Source: an uncultured Collinsella sp. (GTDB taxonomy: Bacteria; Actinomycetota; Coriobacteriia; Coriobacteriales; Coriobacteriaceae). Taken from it: DNA of 16,984 nt. Positions within the stretch are counted from its first letter, which is position 1. Every line of letters begins with the position of its first letter. Location of the stretch: NCBI GenBank assembly GCA_900764415.1, contig CAAFOA010000457.1, positions 1-16,984 of the forward strand, written 5' to 3'. Both the position numbers and the translations under genes were made by a program. The notes below the pieces were generated by a model. The model had not been told where the DNA came from and did no database searches. It saw only the letters and a program-made list of their open reading frames with translations. Of this stretch, positions 5,698-14,582 are shown one piece after another.

Positions 5698-7432
5698 TGA
5701 GTTCGCCCTTCGGCAATACACGCTTCCCCTGCCCAAACCCTTCGAGGCAAGCGAATCGCTACAAGACTTTGGCACGCCAGAGCCCGGGGCTCACCATGAC
5801 GAGAGTTGGCCTGTTCTCTACATCCTGACCAACAGTAAAAAGAAGACGGCATACATTGGCCAAACTACCAACTATCAACGCCGCATGAAGCAACACGCCG
5901 CAAACGCTGACAAGGACTTCGATCGAACACTTCTGATCGACAACCCCACATTCAATCAGTCAGCGACATTTGAGTTTGAAAACAGGCTCATCGAGCTGTT
6001 CTGCGCTGACGAGAAATACCAGGTAACCAATGGCAACAATGGCTATGCCCAATTCGATTACTTTGAGCGGCCTCAGTATCGCCAGAAGTTCCGAACGCTA
6101 TGGACAAAACTACGCGAAGAAAACTATGCAATTCACCCCATCGAAGAACTCGAGAACACTGACCTGTTTAAATTCTCGCCCTTCAAAACGCTCACACCCG
6201 ATCAATACGAAACGATTGAGACGATTTACAAGCGTCTCGAGCAGGAACAGAAAGACGTTGAGCACGGCGGCCCCAAGAAGGAACGCGTAACCGTCGTAAA
6301 CGGCGCGCCGGGAACAGGCAAAACAATCCTCGCCATCAGCCTCATGTTCAAAATCAAAAACGAACCCAAACTATCCGGTTTGCGGGTCGGTTTCGTGACC
6401 CCCATGGAGTCTCTGGGTAAGACGCTCAAAAAGCTCACGCACTTCCTTCCCGGGTTAAAGCCCGGCGACATTTTGAGCCCCAGCGATGTAACCAAGAATG
6501 ATCGATATGACATTTTGCTTGTCGACGAGGCACACCGACTGGGAAACTGCTTGACCGCCGGCGCCGGCATCGGGGCTTTTTACAACACCTGCGACCGCCT
6601 CGGCCTTCCACGCACGAGCAGCCATGTTGACTGGATATTCAAATGCTGTGACAAAGCGTATCTGTTCTACGACCCCAAACAGCAGGTTCGCGCATCCGGA
6701 CTCAATCGAGACGGCCTTGAGCAGCGACTCAATCAGCTCGAAGAAGCGGGCGTTGAAACTGAAGAGTTCAGCCTAAGCACACAAATGCGCGTACGCGGTG
6801 GCGATGAATATCTCGATTTTGTCTACGACTTACTCGACAACAAGGCGTACATGCATACCGGCATGAAGTTCAACGAGCTCTTTTCATCGGAGCCTTACGA
6901 TTCTCGAGCCGGCGATCCAGACAGCGATATCCCCAGATACCAGTTTGGAATCGTCGATCGATTTGAAGACTTCTGCTCCCTGCAGCAAGCCAAGGAAATA
7001 GAAGTTGGCCTATCCCGCATGACAGCAGGCTTTGCGTGGAAGTGGGAAACGAAGAAACACAAAGACGCGATCGACATCGTCATCGAGGGTATCCCCAAAC
7101 GCTGGAACTCAACCCAAAAGGATTGGGTTAACTCCGCCAACGCCGTCAACGAAGTCGGATGCATCCACACGGTGCAGGGCTACGACCTCAATTATGGATT
7201 CGTAATTCTGGGTCCCGACATTTACTACGACAACGACAAGGGGGCCGTCCGCGTCAACAAGGCAAAATTCAAAGATACCGTCGCAAAGAAAAAGGCAAGC
7301 GACGACGACCTGCAAAAGATCATCGTCAACGCCTACTATGTCCTCATGACGCGCGGCATGCTGGGAACGTATCTCTATGTGTGCGATCCGGCGCTCAAGG
7401 AGTATTTGTCACGGTATATCCCGGTGATTTAG
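5690..7432 (+). CDS. GIY-YIG nuclease-DUF2075 SF1 helicase fusion
   Basis: This is a 580-residue protein if started at the GTG at 5690, preceded by AGAAAGG (5675-5680); a longer frame from 5633 lacks such a site. Residues about 42-102 form a GIY-YIG nuclease: LYILTN (43-48), YIGQT (55-59), R64-R65, and the metal-binding Glu in FEFEN (about 94-98). Residues about 195-580 are a DUF2075-type SF1 helicase/ATPase: Walker A GAPGTGKT (205-212), Walker B LLVDEAH (276-282), FYDPKQ (326-331), STQMR (363-367), HTVQGYDLNY (493-502) and LMTRGMLGTY (552-561). All expected motifs are intact. DUF2075 (COG3410) proteins are common in defence islands, so DNA unwinding coupled to cleavage of foreign DNA is likely but not proven. 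It overlaps the pyrophosphohydrolase gene and converges on the NERD-helicase gene. Confidence 0.88.
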   Translation: MSNEFALRQYTLPLPKPFEASESLQDFGTPEPGAHHDESWPVLYILTNSKKKTAYIGQTTNYQRRMKQHAANADKDFDRTLLIDNPTFNQSATFEFENRLIELFCADEKYQVTNGNNGYAQFDYFERPQYRQKFRTLWTKLREENYAIHPIEELENTDLFKFSPFKTLTPDQYETIETIYKRLEQEQKDVEHGGPKKERVTVVNGAPGTGKTILAISLMFKIKNEPKLSGLRVGFVTPMESLGKTLKKLTHFLPGLKPGDILSPSDVTKNDRYDILLVDEAHRLGNCLTAGAGIGAFYNTCDRLGLPRTSSHVDWIFKCCDKAYLFYDPKQQVRASGLNRDGLEQRLNQLEEAGVETEEFSLSTQMRVRGGDEYLDFVYDLLDNKAYMHTGMKFNELFSSEPYDSRAGDPDSDIPRYQFGIVDRFEDFCSLQQAKEIEVGLSRMTAGFAWKWETKKHKDAIDIVIEGIPKRWNSTQKDWVNSANAVNEVGCIHTVQGYDLNYGFVILGPDIYYDNDKGAVRVNKAKFKDTVAKKKASDDDLQKIIVNAYYVLMTRGMLGTYLYVCDPALKEYLSRYIPVI

Positions 7433-7518
7433 CTGCTGCCCACGCATGGCATGAATAGCAGTGAAACTCCCAGGACACAATCTCGGATTCACAAAGGGAG
7501 GCGGGGCGCGCCGGTGCC
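7433..7518. other. 86-bp gap between the convergent defence operons
   Basis: Both operons end here. The palindrome GGCGCGCC is visible at about 7505-7512 with GGGC and GCCC around it, but there is no T-run on either side, so no terminator is called. Overlapping 3' transcripts are possible. Confidence 0.4.
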
Positions 7519-9252
7519 CTATCCAACCAATACTACTCCCAGAACATTTGCGAGCTTCTTAGCGGGGCGCCTATTCGCTTTTTCACCCATCGCCACGAGC
7601 GCGTGGTTGCAGGCATCCCCATTCATGTCGCAAACAATTCTAAGCTCATGCCGTGCCCTCGAAGCAGCCGTATAAAACAAAGTTCCAGGCTCAGGCATGT
7701 AGCTCATGGACGGCTGTTCCCATAAGGCTTGATCAACATCAATCATAATTACCGCAGCAGCTTCCATCCCCTTGAACTTCCTCACCGTATGGACGGGAAT
7801 CTTCTGACCTTTCCACCTCTTTAGGTTCTGGTCACCAGCGAAACAGCACGACAGCTTAGAGTTTTCCAGTGTCTTGCATGTGATAACCACAATGTCATTA
7901 ATACCGGCGTTCTTGAGTAAATCGATGTGCTTATCCACAAATGCCTCTTGCGCGGCGGCGTCACAATTAATCATAAGCAATGGAGGTTTTCCGAGCCTAG
8001 CCATAACCTGCATTCTAAAACCGTGCGCTTCACCAAGAGCACTCAGGGAAGACTTCTCGATAGCCTCCGTATTCCGGCAGTTTACATAAAGCGTTAGCTT
8101 GCAATCGGCATCCATAAGGAAGCTGGGCATAGTTGAGCCTTGGACAAACTGCCTTTTGTCGTAGAAGAGGTACATCGTGCTTTCCGGCCTCGAATCCACG
8201 ATAGAACGCAAGGTTTCGAGCACCATCGCATCTTCAATGGCTTTGAGGCCAAAGTCTTGGCCTTCGTCTATTACGATGTGCTGATAGGGAAACGAGTCGG
8301 GGTGCTCCATGAGCTCTTCGGCCAGGCTGGCATAGTTTGGCTCGAGAGAATTGCAGACCTTGCAGGCGTAGCCCGGAATTGTATAGACGTCGATTTCCGG
8401 GACATCGTTGCACCTTCTAGCAATCTCTTCCTTCAAAAGCGAGTTAAAGCACAAAAAGAGAACCCTACCCGTACAGGCGGCCTGCCTAGCTCTCTCAATT
8501 GCAATGAGAGTTTTGCCAGTTCCCGCCGCCCCGTTAATTACCGCCGTCTTCTGATCCTTAATGAAATTCAACACGCGAGCCTGCGAGTCCAGCAGCCTTG
8601 CGAACACGAAGTCGTTATATCGATAGTCCACTGAATTCGTCGGGACGATATCGAACTCCGGCAGGAGCACTTTATGCAAGACCTCTTGAGCCTCATCATC
8701 GGAAAGCCTCGTCTCCCTTCCTCCGACATCCATGCTCATGATGCGAACTATTCGTTCAGTTGGATCCCCAAGGTCCGTCTTGCACAGAGTAATATCGCGA
8801 GAAGCCTCAGGAGAGTAGTCGATAAAACCGAGCTCGTGGGCGCCCAAAGACGGAAGCCAAACCGCGTGAGCAACCTTGCACCTATTGCACAGTTCCCTCA
8901 ACCCTACTTCTTCAAATCGATTAATGAGCTTCCATTTGATACTATCCGCCTGCCGGTAAGGACCCCCGTGCCTTCTCATTGAGACGCCGCTGCCGTACAA
9001 CCACTCACCGTTTTCGCAGCGAATTCTCCCCGCTTTCGCCTCGATAACAAGAATGCCGAGCTTGCGATTAAACACGATGAAATCGGCTTCTCTCTGCTCG
9101 ATCGCGTTTCCGTCCACAACGTCCAGCATCTTATATGAATGGATAACCGTAAAATCATCGGGTAGCTTACTCAAGGCGTAATAAATCTCCCCCTCATGAC
9201 TTCGGTCATCGTATTCAGCTGGACCAAGGCTCGGTATCATTCTTGCAGCCAT
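7519..9252 (-). CDS. NERD nuclease-SF1 helicase fusion
   Basis: The 577-residue product has an N-terminal NERD domain, a PD-(D/E)xK-like nuclease fold: E20-G-E22, D57 in READFIVF, and E71-A-K73 in ILVIEAKAG. This is followed from about residue 225 by a UvrD/DUF2075-like SF1 helicase: Walker A GAAGTGKT (241-248), DEGQ Walker B (329-332), LFYDKRQFVQG (362-372), NCRNT (391-395), VHTVRKFKG (487-495) and FYTAASRARHELRIV (526-540). All catalytic positions are present, so a DNA-cleaving, DNA-translocating enzyme is expected. The ATG lies 2 bp past the stop of the DruE-like gene, and its AAAGAGG site (9260-9266) lies inside that gene, so it is the third gene of the minus-strand operon and translationally linked. 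NERD-helicase fusions occur in many defence loci; here the coupling suggests a dedicated effector. Confidence 0.88.
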   Translation of the reverse strand: MAARMIPSLGPAEYDDRSHEGEIYYALSKLPDDFTVIHSYKMLDVVDGNAIEQREADFIVFNRKLGILVIEAKAGRIRCENGEWLYGSGVSMRRHGGPYRQADSIKWKLINRFEEVGLRELCNRCKVAHAVWLPSLGAHELGFIDYSPEASRDITLCKTDLGDPTERIVRIMSMDVGGRETRLSDDEAQEVLHKVLLPEFDIVPTNSVDYRYNDFVFARLLDSQARVLNFIKDQKTAVINGAAGTGKTLIAIERARQAACTGRVLFLCFNSLLKEEIARRCNDVPEIDVYTIPGYACKVCNSLEPNYASLAEELMEHPDSFPYQHIVIDEGQDFGLKAIEDAMVLETLRSIVDSRPESTMYLFYDKRQFVQGSTMPSFLMDADCKLTLYVNCRNTEAIEKSSLSALGEAHGFRMQVMARLGKPPLLMINCDAAAQEAFVDKHIDLLKNAGINDIVVITCKTLENSKLSCCFAGDQNLKRWKGQKIPVHTVRKFKGMEAAAVIMIDVDQALWEQPSMSYMPEPGTLFYTAASRARHELRIVCDMNGDACNHALVAMGEKANRRPAKKLANVLGVVLVG

Positions 9253-9254
9253 GG

Positions 9255-12200
9255 CTATGCCTCTTTATCGATCTCGTTCATCACACCTTCAGCGGAGCAC
9301 TCACCGACGACAAACAGACTCCAGCCTGACGCAAATCGCCAAGCGGAGCCGAAGACAGCGTCAAAATCACCCTCTGCTTCCTCGTCAAGAAGGACGACCT
9401 TGGATTTACGCCAAACAAGCGTGGCGTACGCGCTATCGCCATTGGCGTCCGATAGCTCCACATCTATATCCGGGGTCTCCCAGCGCAAGCGCGGATCGTA
9501 ACCCACCATTTCACGAATCAACCCGGTCCAATTCTCCGAAGAATCAGGTCGGATTGACAGCATCATCGCTTCGGCAAACGACAGCGCCTCGTTATTCGCG
9601 CCATCATCGGAGGCATTTAGCTCAAACCTGCCAATCGAGCCCGAGGCGTCCGCCTCGCAACCGAGTTCTTTATCCTCATCGACATTGCCAGCAAAACGAC
9701 CGGAAGGCGAAGCAGTAAGAAGAGTCTCCAAAATTCGCTTTGCGGCACCGCGGGAAAGATTCGCCTGCACAACTTGGTTGTAATAGTTTGCGATACAACC
9801 GTAGCAGCAAGTTTCTTCGCCACATCCGCAATGACCGTCTACGACCTTATATGCTTCTTCAATAAGCTGTGGGACTTCATCGCTGAGCTGACGCGCGTGA
9901 CCCGCGCCTCCAGGCACATCGTCATAGATAAGCACCGAGAAACCGCCGGCGTCATTTTTATACGTAGTCCCCCCGAGTTCAGTCTCGGGAACCTCAAGGA
10001 TTTTAGCCGCTGCAGTGAACAACGCCCACATCACAGCTTCCCAGTCGGCATCATCAAAGTGAACTGTAACGTTAAAATCAAATACGAGTTCAAGGACATC
10101 GCTCACGAAGGAAGTTCCCAAAGCGCTGTATCTTTTAATGGTAGGGGTAATTCCGCTTTTTTCGCACAAGTAACTGTGCTTGATTCTCTCCCCACCAGCG
10201 GCGGCACGACTGCAGTAAGAGCAGACCCGAAAACCCTTAGAAGGACTGTTGGTCACACAAAGCTGACCATTTTCGGCATATTTGCTCCGAACCACGCCAC
10301 CAGGAAAACGATGCTCAGCGGACATCGTCTCGTTTGGCCAATGTTGACTGAAATACACAGACGAATATCCTCTTAGACGTGGCTTTCTAATGCCAATGCC
10401 CTTTTCACTCTCTATGCCAACAAAACCATAAGATGGGACGAGCATTTTCTTTTCAAGAGCAAACTCAGTGTGACAAACGGGACATTCGCCCTTATCGCTG
10501 TAGTTTTCGATAGGCCATACAAAGGCTTCGCATTTAGGGCACTTTCCGTACCTGCGTTCATCCAGTTCTTGCCCCTTCATCTTTCTAATGCCAACAGATT
10601 TCCAAAGCGTCTTACCAGCAACGATTTCTGCGCCGGGTGCATATTCCCTGATAGCTTGCCGCATCCCCCTAGAAAGAGAAAGCCTGTTCTCCGCCAATGA
10701 CTTCTCAACAGGAGGAAGATGAAGTTCAACGAGATCGGTAGGGAATCCATACTTTGGCAAAATGCCGTTCTCAGCAAGGATTTCGATAGTTCTTTTATTC
10801 TCGAGAGACTCTCTGATTTTTTGCAACTTGTAGGCGCGACTATAATCGGTACCCTCACTCAGTTCGATACCTTCCTGAATGCGTTCAAAATCGCCATGTT
10901 TTAGGTTATGCGTGAGAAGCAGCCTACCGCAGACATTGGCTCCACGTTGATCGACAGGACCGACGAGTTTGTCCGTCCATTTCCATTGATCAACGCCAAT
11001 TTCATCCGCCACAGTCAGTTCTTGCGGAATGATACAAGCGAGTTGTTTGTAAATGCTCTCCGGCCGTGACGCAAGATAATGGCGAAGATTACAGAGACCC
11101 TCTGGATCTTCTTCAGATAAGTTCATGAAGTCGTTGTACTTATGAGAATAGTCTTTGCCCAAACTCCGGCTCGCATAGCGGAAGAACTCGGACATAGCAA
11201 CGGCAAAAACATGGCGTATCGCAATGGCATCGTTATCTAAATAGCACATCGGCACCCTCGTATTACCGACAATTATCTTTGCCGGATCCTCAAAGTATGC
11301 AATGTCGTGTGGTCGCAGGCGAGCAAACGTTATGGCATATCCGGGTTTACCCGCGCGGCGTCCAACGCGACCGGCTCGTTGCGTATAATTCGCGGTACTA
11401 GGTGGAACGTTTCTCATAAAAATGGCCCTCAAATCGCCAACGTCCACACCCAGCTCAAACGTGGTCGTGCAACTCAAAACATTAACGTTGCCTTTGATAA
11501 ATTCGCTCTGTATTTCTCTCGCCTTTTTGGAAGACAGCTGGGCTGTATGTTCCTCAATGTCGAGAGGAAGAGCCTCGTCCTGATATACCATTTTATAGAA
11601 GCGATCCTTGTCCATCGCTTGAGCGAAAGTCATTTTCACCATCGTGCCGTCACACTTCGCAGTCATGCAGACGCCATGCGTATCTAAGTGAGTTGCGCAT
11701 CCGCATGCATCGCAGCGATAAACTACGTCATCGTCAGAATGCGGGTACATTGTCCATATGTCCCTATTGAGCCTAAAATGCTCCTTCGAATCGATGAGGT
11801 AGCCTTCGCCCCTAAACAGCTTACAAGTCAGATACTCCCCCGTAAACTGAAACAGACTCTGCAATATCGAACGCGAGTCTTCTCGAGACAACTCGACACC
11901 ATATTCCCTTTTGCAATACTTGCGAATGAAGGCGCTGCGCTTGTTTTCGGTGCCCTTCGCAGAAGCTCCCGCAAACTCGACAATATCCCTCGCCCTGGAG
12001 CCGCCGCTCTCAAGTACCACAAGGTTACCGCGCTTCTCATGGTTATTCCTAAGGTCAGGAACTCCTTCGGGGACTTCAATAGCGTTTCTTTCGCGGAGCA
12101 ACTCTAAACAGACCTTGGCAAACAGAATATAATCTTCGGGCGAAAGCCAGGTAGCCCCAGCTGCATTGAGGTTATTAACTTGGTTCGCAACAAGCTTCTT

Positions 12201-14570
12201 CACCCCTGGATGGGAAAACCCTTCATTGAATTCGGTCGGTTCTATCCTTACAATGCCAAGGCCTTCAAGGCTGTTGCGCGAGTCCTCAGCCGCAAGCTCA
12301 TCAAGGACCCAAGCCGTCGCCTTCCCCTTCCTATCAGAGCCCAAAACTCCCGGATAGCGTCTTCTTGCCACACTTGTTATCCAATTGATAACCGAACTCG
12401 GTGAGCAACCCTCGTCATCACGAGACAGGGCCTCCACCGCTTCTCGAATTAGTTGGCGATGCGTGATACTTCCATAGGTCCTGTCCATTGCAGGTGCGAA
12501 AAAGGCAGCATCCTGGCGCTTATCCGAGAAGCAGATAACGCTTCCAGCCCTGCGCTCTTCGTCAAGGTCTGCGAACAAATCATCCTCGTCTTTTTCCTCT
12601 TCATCAAAAGGCGGAATGTCTCTGACCAGGTCATAGCAGACGACGCTACCCGCAGCTTCAGGCGAAACACGCATCGGCTGAATTGCCACTGGAGACTGGT
12701 AGCCACAGTGTCGACAGCGCGCTTCCTCCTCATCCGCTTGCCTCTTTTCGTTTTCATTGAGTGCAACCGGGATGCGTGAATCACCCTCATGCACAAAACG
12801 ATGCGCACCGCCTTCGGCCTCATGCCAAAGAGAGCCACATATCGGACACAGCCATTGAACCTTTTCGTCAGAATCGCGCTCCGTCTCATCGGAAAGAAGT
12901 CGGTAGTAGGTTCTTGGAAGGAACTCATCGTCGGAATCCGTTCCCTCATGCCTGGGGTTTAGCCAAGCGGTCTTGGCTTCAGAGTCCGATTTTTCAACGC
13001 CTAAGATATAAGCCTGACCACAGTGGCGACAGACCGACACCTCATATACAGGAGTATCGTTTTCATCGTCATAATGCTCTGCAATCGTTTTGTGAGGAGT
13101 CAGCTTACGTGTATGCAGATTTAAATAGATGCCCTCAGGAGCTCGTAAAAACGAATGGTACCGGCTCGTAAGAATGGGGACATCCCTGGGGCGCTGCGCA
13201 GAGGAAAGCACCTCGACCATAGCAGTAAGGATTTCCACACCCCTCTTATCTCCCGTGAGCCCTTCGATCTCAAGCTCCTCAATGGTGCCAAGATCAGTGA
13301 GGTCGAAAAGACGCTCGCAGCGTCTCACCAGTTTTGCCGCAGATGATTCACCTAAAAGAACCTTTCCCAACCCCATTAGAGGGGACTCGCCGTCTAGTCT
13401 CGCTACGACCTCTTCAGGAGCTCCACCAGATGCGAGCGCGCTGCGAATGTCTTCTACGTTTGCGTTTTCGGGATCGGAAAGTTCCCTGCGAAGTTCCGCC
13501 CAAATATCTAGAGAAAGCGTGCCCCATGGCTTTTCGTCAAGGGCGTCTTGGGGCTGATCTTTCTCGCTCGTGATGACGTCAAGATTTGCGGGATCACTTG
13601 AGAAAGGCTCACCAAAAAGATCACGAGCAAATGTAGCCACCTTTGGCATATCTTCATCTGAGCCGATTGTTGCGGAAGTTGCATAACAATGAAGCTTGGG
13701 CAGCTCTCCCGTTTCTGATTCGATACGAGCCTTTACTCGACGCAACAAATACGCGATTTCGGTACCAAGCGCGCCTGAATAAACGTGCGCCTCATCGATG
13801 ACAATATGTCGCCAGTTTGTGCCAAATGCCCCTCCGAACAACGGCGCGTCCTCCGGACGCAGGAGAAGATACTCAAGCATAGAGTAGTTTGTAAGCAAAA
13901 TGTTGGGTGGATTCTCACGTATCCTCTCGCGAGAGATGATTTCATTTGGCAGTCTAGTTTGATCCGGGTTTTCGTCTTTCCACTTACGGAGAGCCACGGA
14001 CTCTTTCTCCTCAGTGTCGCCGGTATAACGCCCGAAAGTAATTTCGGTGCCCTTCAGTAACTTACGCAATCGTTTAAGCTGATCGTTTGCGAGAGCGTTC
14101 ATCGGGTAAAGAATCATGGCGCGGACACCAGCAGAGCGCCCGCTCTTTTCGAATTCTGTGAGGATATCATTCAAAATCGGAAGCAGGAAGCACTCAGTCT
14201 TGCCCGAACCTGTACCCGTAACGACGGCATAGTTTCGCCCCGCCACGCTCTTTTCGATAGCCTTAACCTGATGCACGTATAAAGGGCGATAGGGGTCAAA
14301 GTTACGCGCATCTCCACCGCCCAAACTCATCATGCCCTTGCAGAGAAGTTCCTCATCCACCAGGTCAGCCACTGTTTTATCCTTGCGGTACGGAGGCGCC
14401 GCCTCAAGAAACGGACCCTTTGCGAGATATCCCGGCTCGCTAAGAATCGCCTCGAGCTGCTTCTGCAAATCCGCGTCATCAAAGTGAATAGTAGTGGCAA
14501 TGTACTCGCGATAAGAGTCCTCCACTTTGCGCGCGGTCTCAATGGGGTTGAATTCTTTTACATCCGTCAT
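9255..14570 (-). CDS. Giant DEAH-box helicase with C-terminal DUF1998 zinc cluster (DruE-like)
   Basis: This 1771-residue protein belongs to the very large SF2 helicases of the Druantia/DISARM group. Motifs in order: Walker A TGTGSGKT (118-125), DEAH (259-262), SAT (299-301), and motif VI QRAGRVGRR (1064-1072), preceded by FELGVDVGDLRAIFMRNVPP. Three CxxC pairs (C514/C517, C575/C578, C619/C622) lie between the two RecA lobes. Further clusters are C953/C956/C958, C1344/C1347 with C1363/C1366, and the DUF1998-like C-terminus GHCGCGEETCCYGC (C1581 to C1592) preceded by IYDDVPGGAGHA. Such enzymes use ATP to move along or remodel DNA in phage defence. The frame is intact. AGGAG (14577-14581) sits 6 bases from the ATG and directly beside the stop of the upstream gene. 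Size, DUF1998 and the large beta-rich partner favour DruE of Druantia III over DrmA/DrmB of DISARM, where these domains are on separate proteins. Confidence 0.88.
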   Translation of the reverse strand: MTDVKEFNPIETARKVEDSYREYIATTIHFDDADLQKQLEAILSEPGYLAKGPFLEAAPPYRKDKTVADLVDEELLCKGMMSLGGGDARNFDPYRPLYVHQVKAIEKSVAGRNYAVVTGTGSGKTECFLLPILNDILTEFEKSGRSAGVRAMILYPMNALANDQLKRLRKLLKGTEITFGRYTGDTEEKESVALRKWKDENPDQTRLPNEIISRERIRENPPNILLTNYSMLEYLLLRPEDAPLFGGAFGTNWRHIVIDEAHVYSGALGTEIAYLLRRVKARIESETGELPKLHCYATSATIGSDEDMPKVATFARDLFGEPFSSDPANLDVITSEKDQPQDALDEKPWGTLSLDIWAELRRELSDPENANVEDIRSALASGGAPEEVVARLDGESPLMGLGKVLLGESSAAKLVRRCERLFDLTDLGTIEELEIEGLTGDKRGVEILTAMVEVLSSAQRPRDVPILTSRYHSFLRAPEGIYLNLHTRKLTPHKTIAEHYDDENDTPVYEVSVCRHCGQAYILGVEKSDSEAKTAWLNPRHEGTDSDDEFLPRTYYRLLSDETERDSDEKVQWLCPICGSLWHEAEGGAHRFVHEGDSRIPVALNENEKRQADEEEARCRHCGYQSPVAIQPMRVSPEAAGSVVCYDLVRDIPPFDEEEKDEDDLFADLDEERRAGSVICFSDKRQDAAFFAPAMDRTYGSITHRQLIREAVEALSRDDEGCSPSSVINWITSVARRRYPGVLGSDRKGKATAWVLDELAAEDSRNSLEGLGIVRIEPTEFNEGFSHPGVKKLVANQVNNLNAAGATWLSPEDYILFAKVCLELLRERNAIEVPEGVPDLRNNHEKRGNLVVLESGGSRARDIVEFAGASAKGTENKRSAFIRKYCKREYGVELSREDSRSILQSLFQFTGEYLTCKLFRGEGYLIDSKEHFRLNRDIWTMYPHSDDDVVYRCDACGCATHLDTHGVCMTAKCDGTMVKMTFAQAMDKDRFYKMVYQDEALPLDIEEHTAQLSSKKAREIQSEFIKGNVNVLSCTTTFELGVDVGDLRAIFMRNVPPSTANYTQRAGRVGRRAGKPGYAITFARLRPHDIAYFEDPAKIIVGNTRVPMCYLDNDAIAIRHVFAVAMSEFFRYASRSLGKDYSHKYNDFMNLSEEDPEGLCNLRHYLASRPESIYKQLACIIPQELTVADEIGVDQWKWTDKLVGPVDQRGANVCGRLLLTHNLKHGDFERIQEGIELSEGTDYSRAYKLQKIRESLENKRTIEILAENGILPKYGFPTDLVELHLPPVEKSLAENRLSLSRGMRQAIREYAPGAEIVAGKTLWKSVGIRKMKGQELDERRYGKCPKCEAFVWPIENYSDKGECPVCHTEFALEKKMLVPSYGFVGIESEKGIGIRKPRLRGYSSVYFSQHWPNETMSAEHRFPGGVVRSKYAENGQLCVTNSPSKGFRVCSYCSRAAAGGERIKHSYLCEKSGITPTIKRYSALGTSFVSDVLELVFDFNVTVHFDDADWEAVMWALFTAAAKILEVPETELGGTTYKNDAGGFSVLIYDDVPGGAGHARQLSDEVPQLIEEAYKVVDGHCGCGEETCCYGCIANYYNQVVQANLSRGAAKRILETLLTASPSGRFAGNVDEDKELGCEADASGSIGRFELNASDDGANNEALSFAEAMMLSIRPDSSENWTGLIREMVGYDPRLRWETPDIDVELSDANGDSAYATLVWRKSKVVLLDEEAEGDFDAVFGSAWRFASGWSLFVVGECSAEGVMNEIDKEA

Positions 14571-14582
14571 TATTTGCTCCTG

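Noticed and set aside
8140..8634. 164-codon plus-strand frame inside the NERD-helicase gene
   Set aside because: It lies opposite intact helicase motifs (Walker A and B), so it is a shadow frame.
9774..10376. 200-codon plus-strand frame opposite the C-terminus of the giant helicase
   Set aside because: The opposite strand carries the DUF1998-like cysteine cluster; the plus-strand translation shows no motif and no upstream ribosome site.
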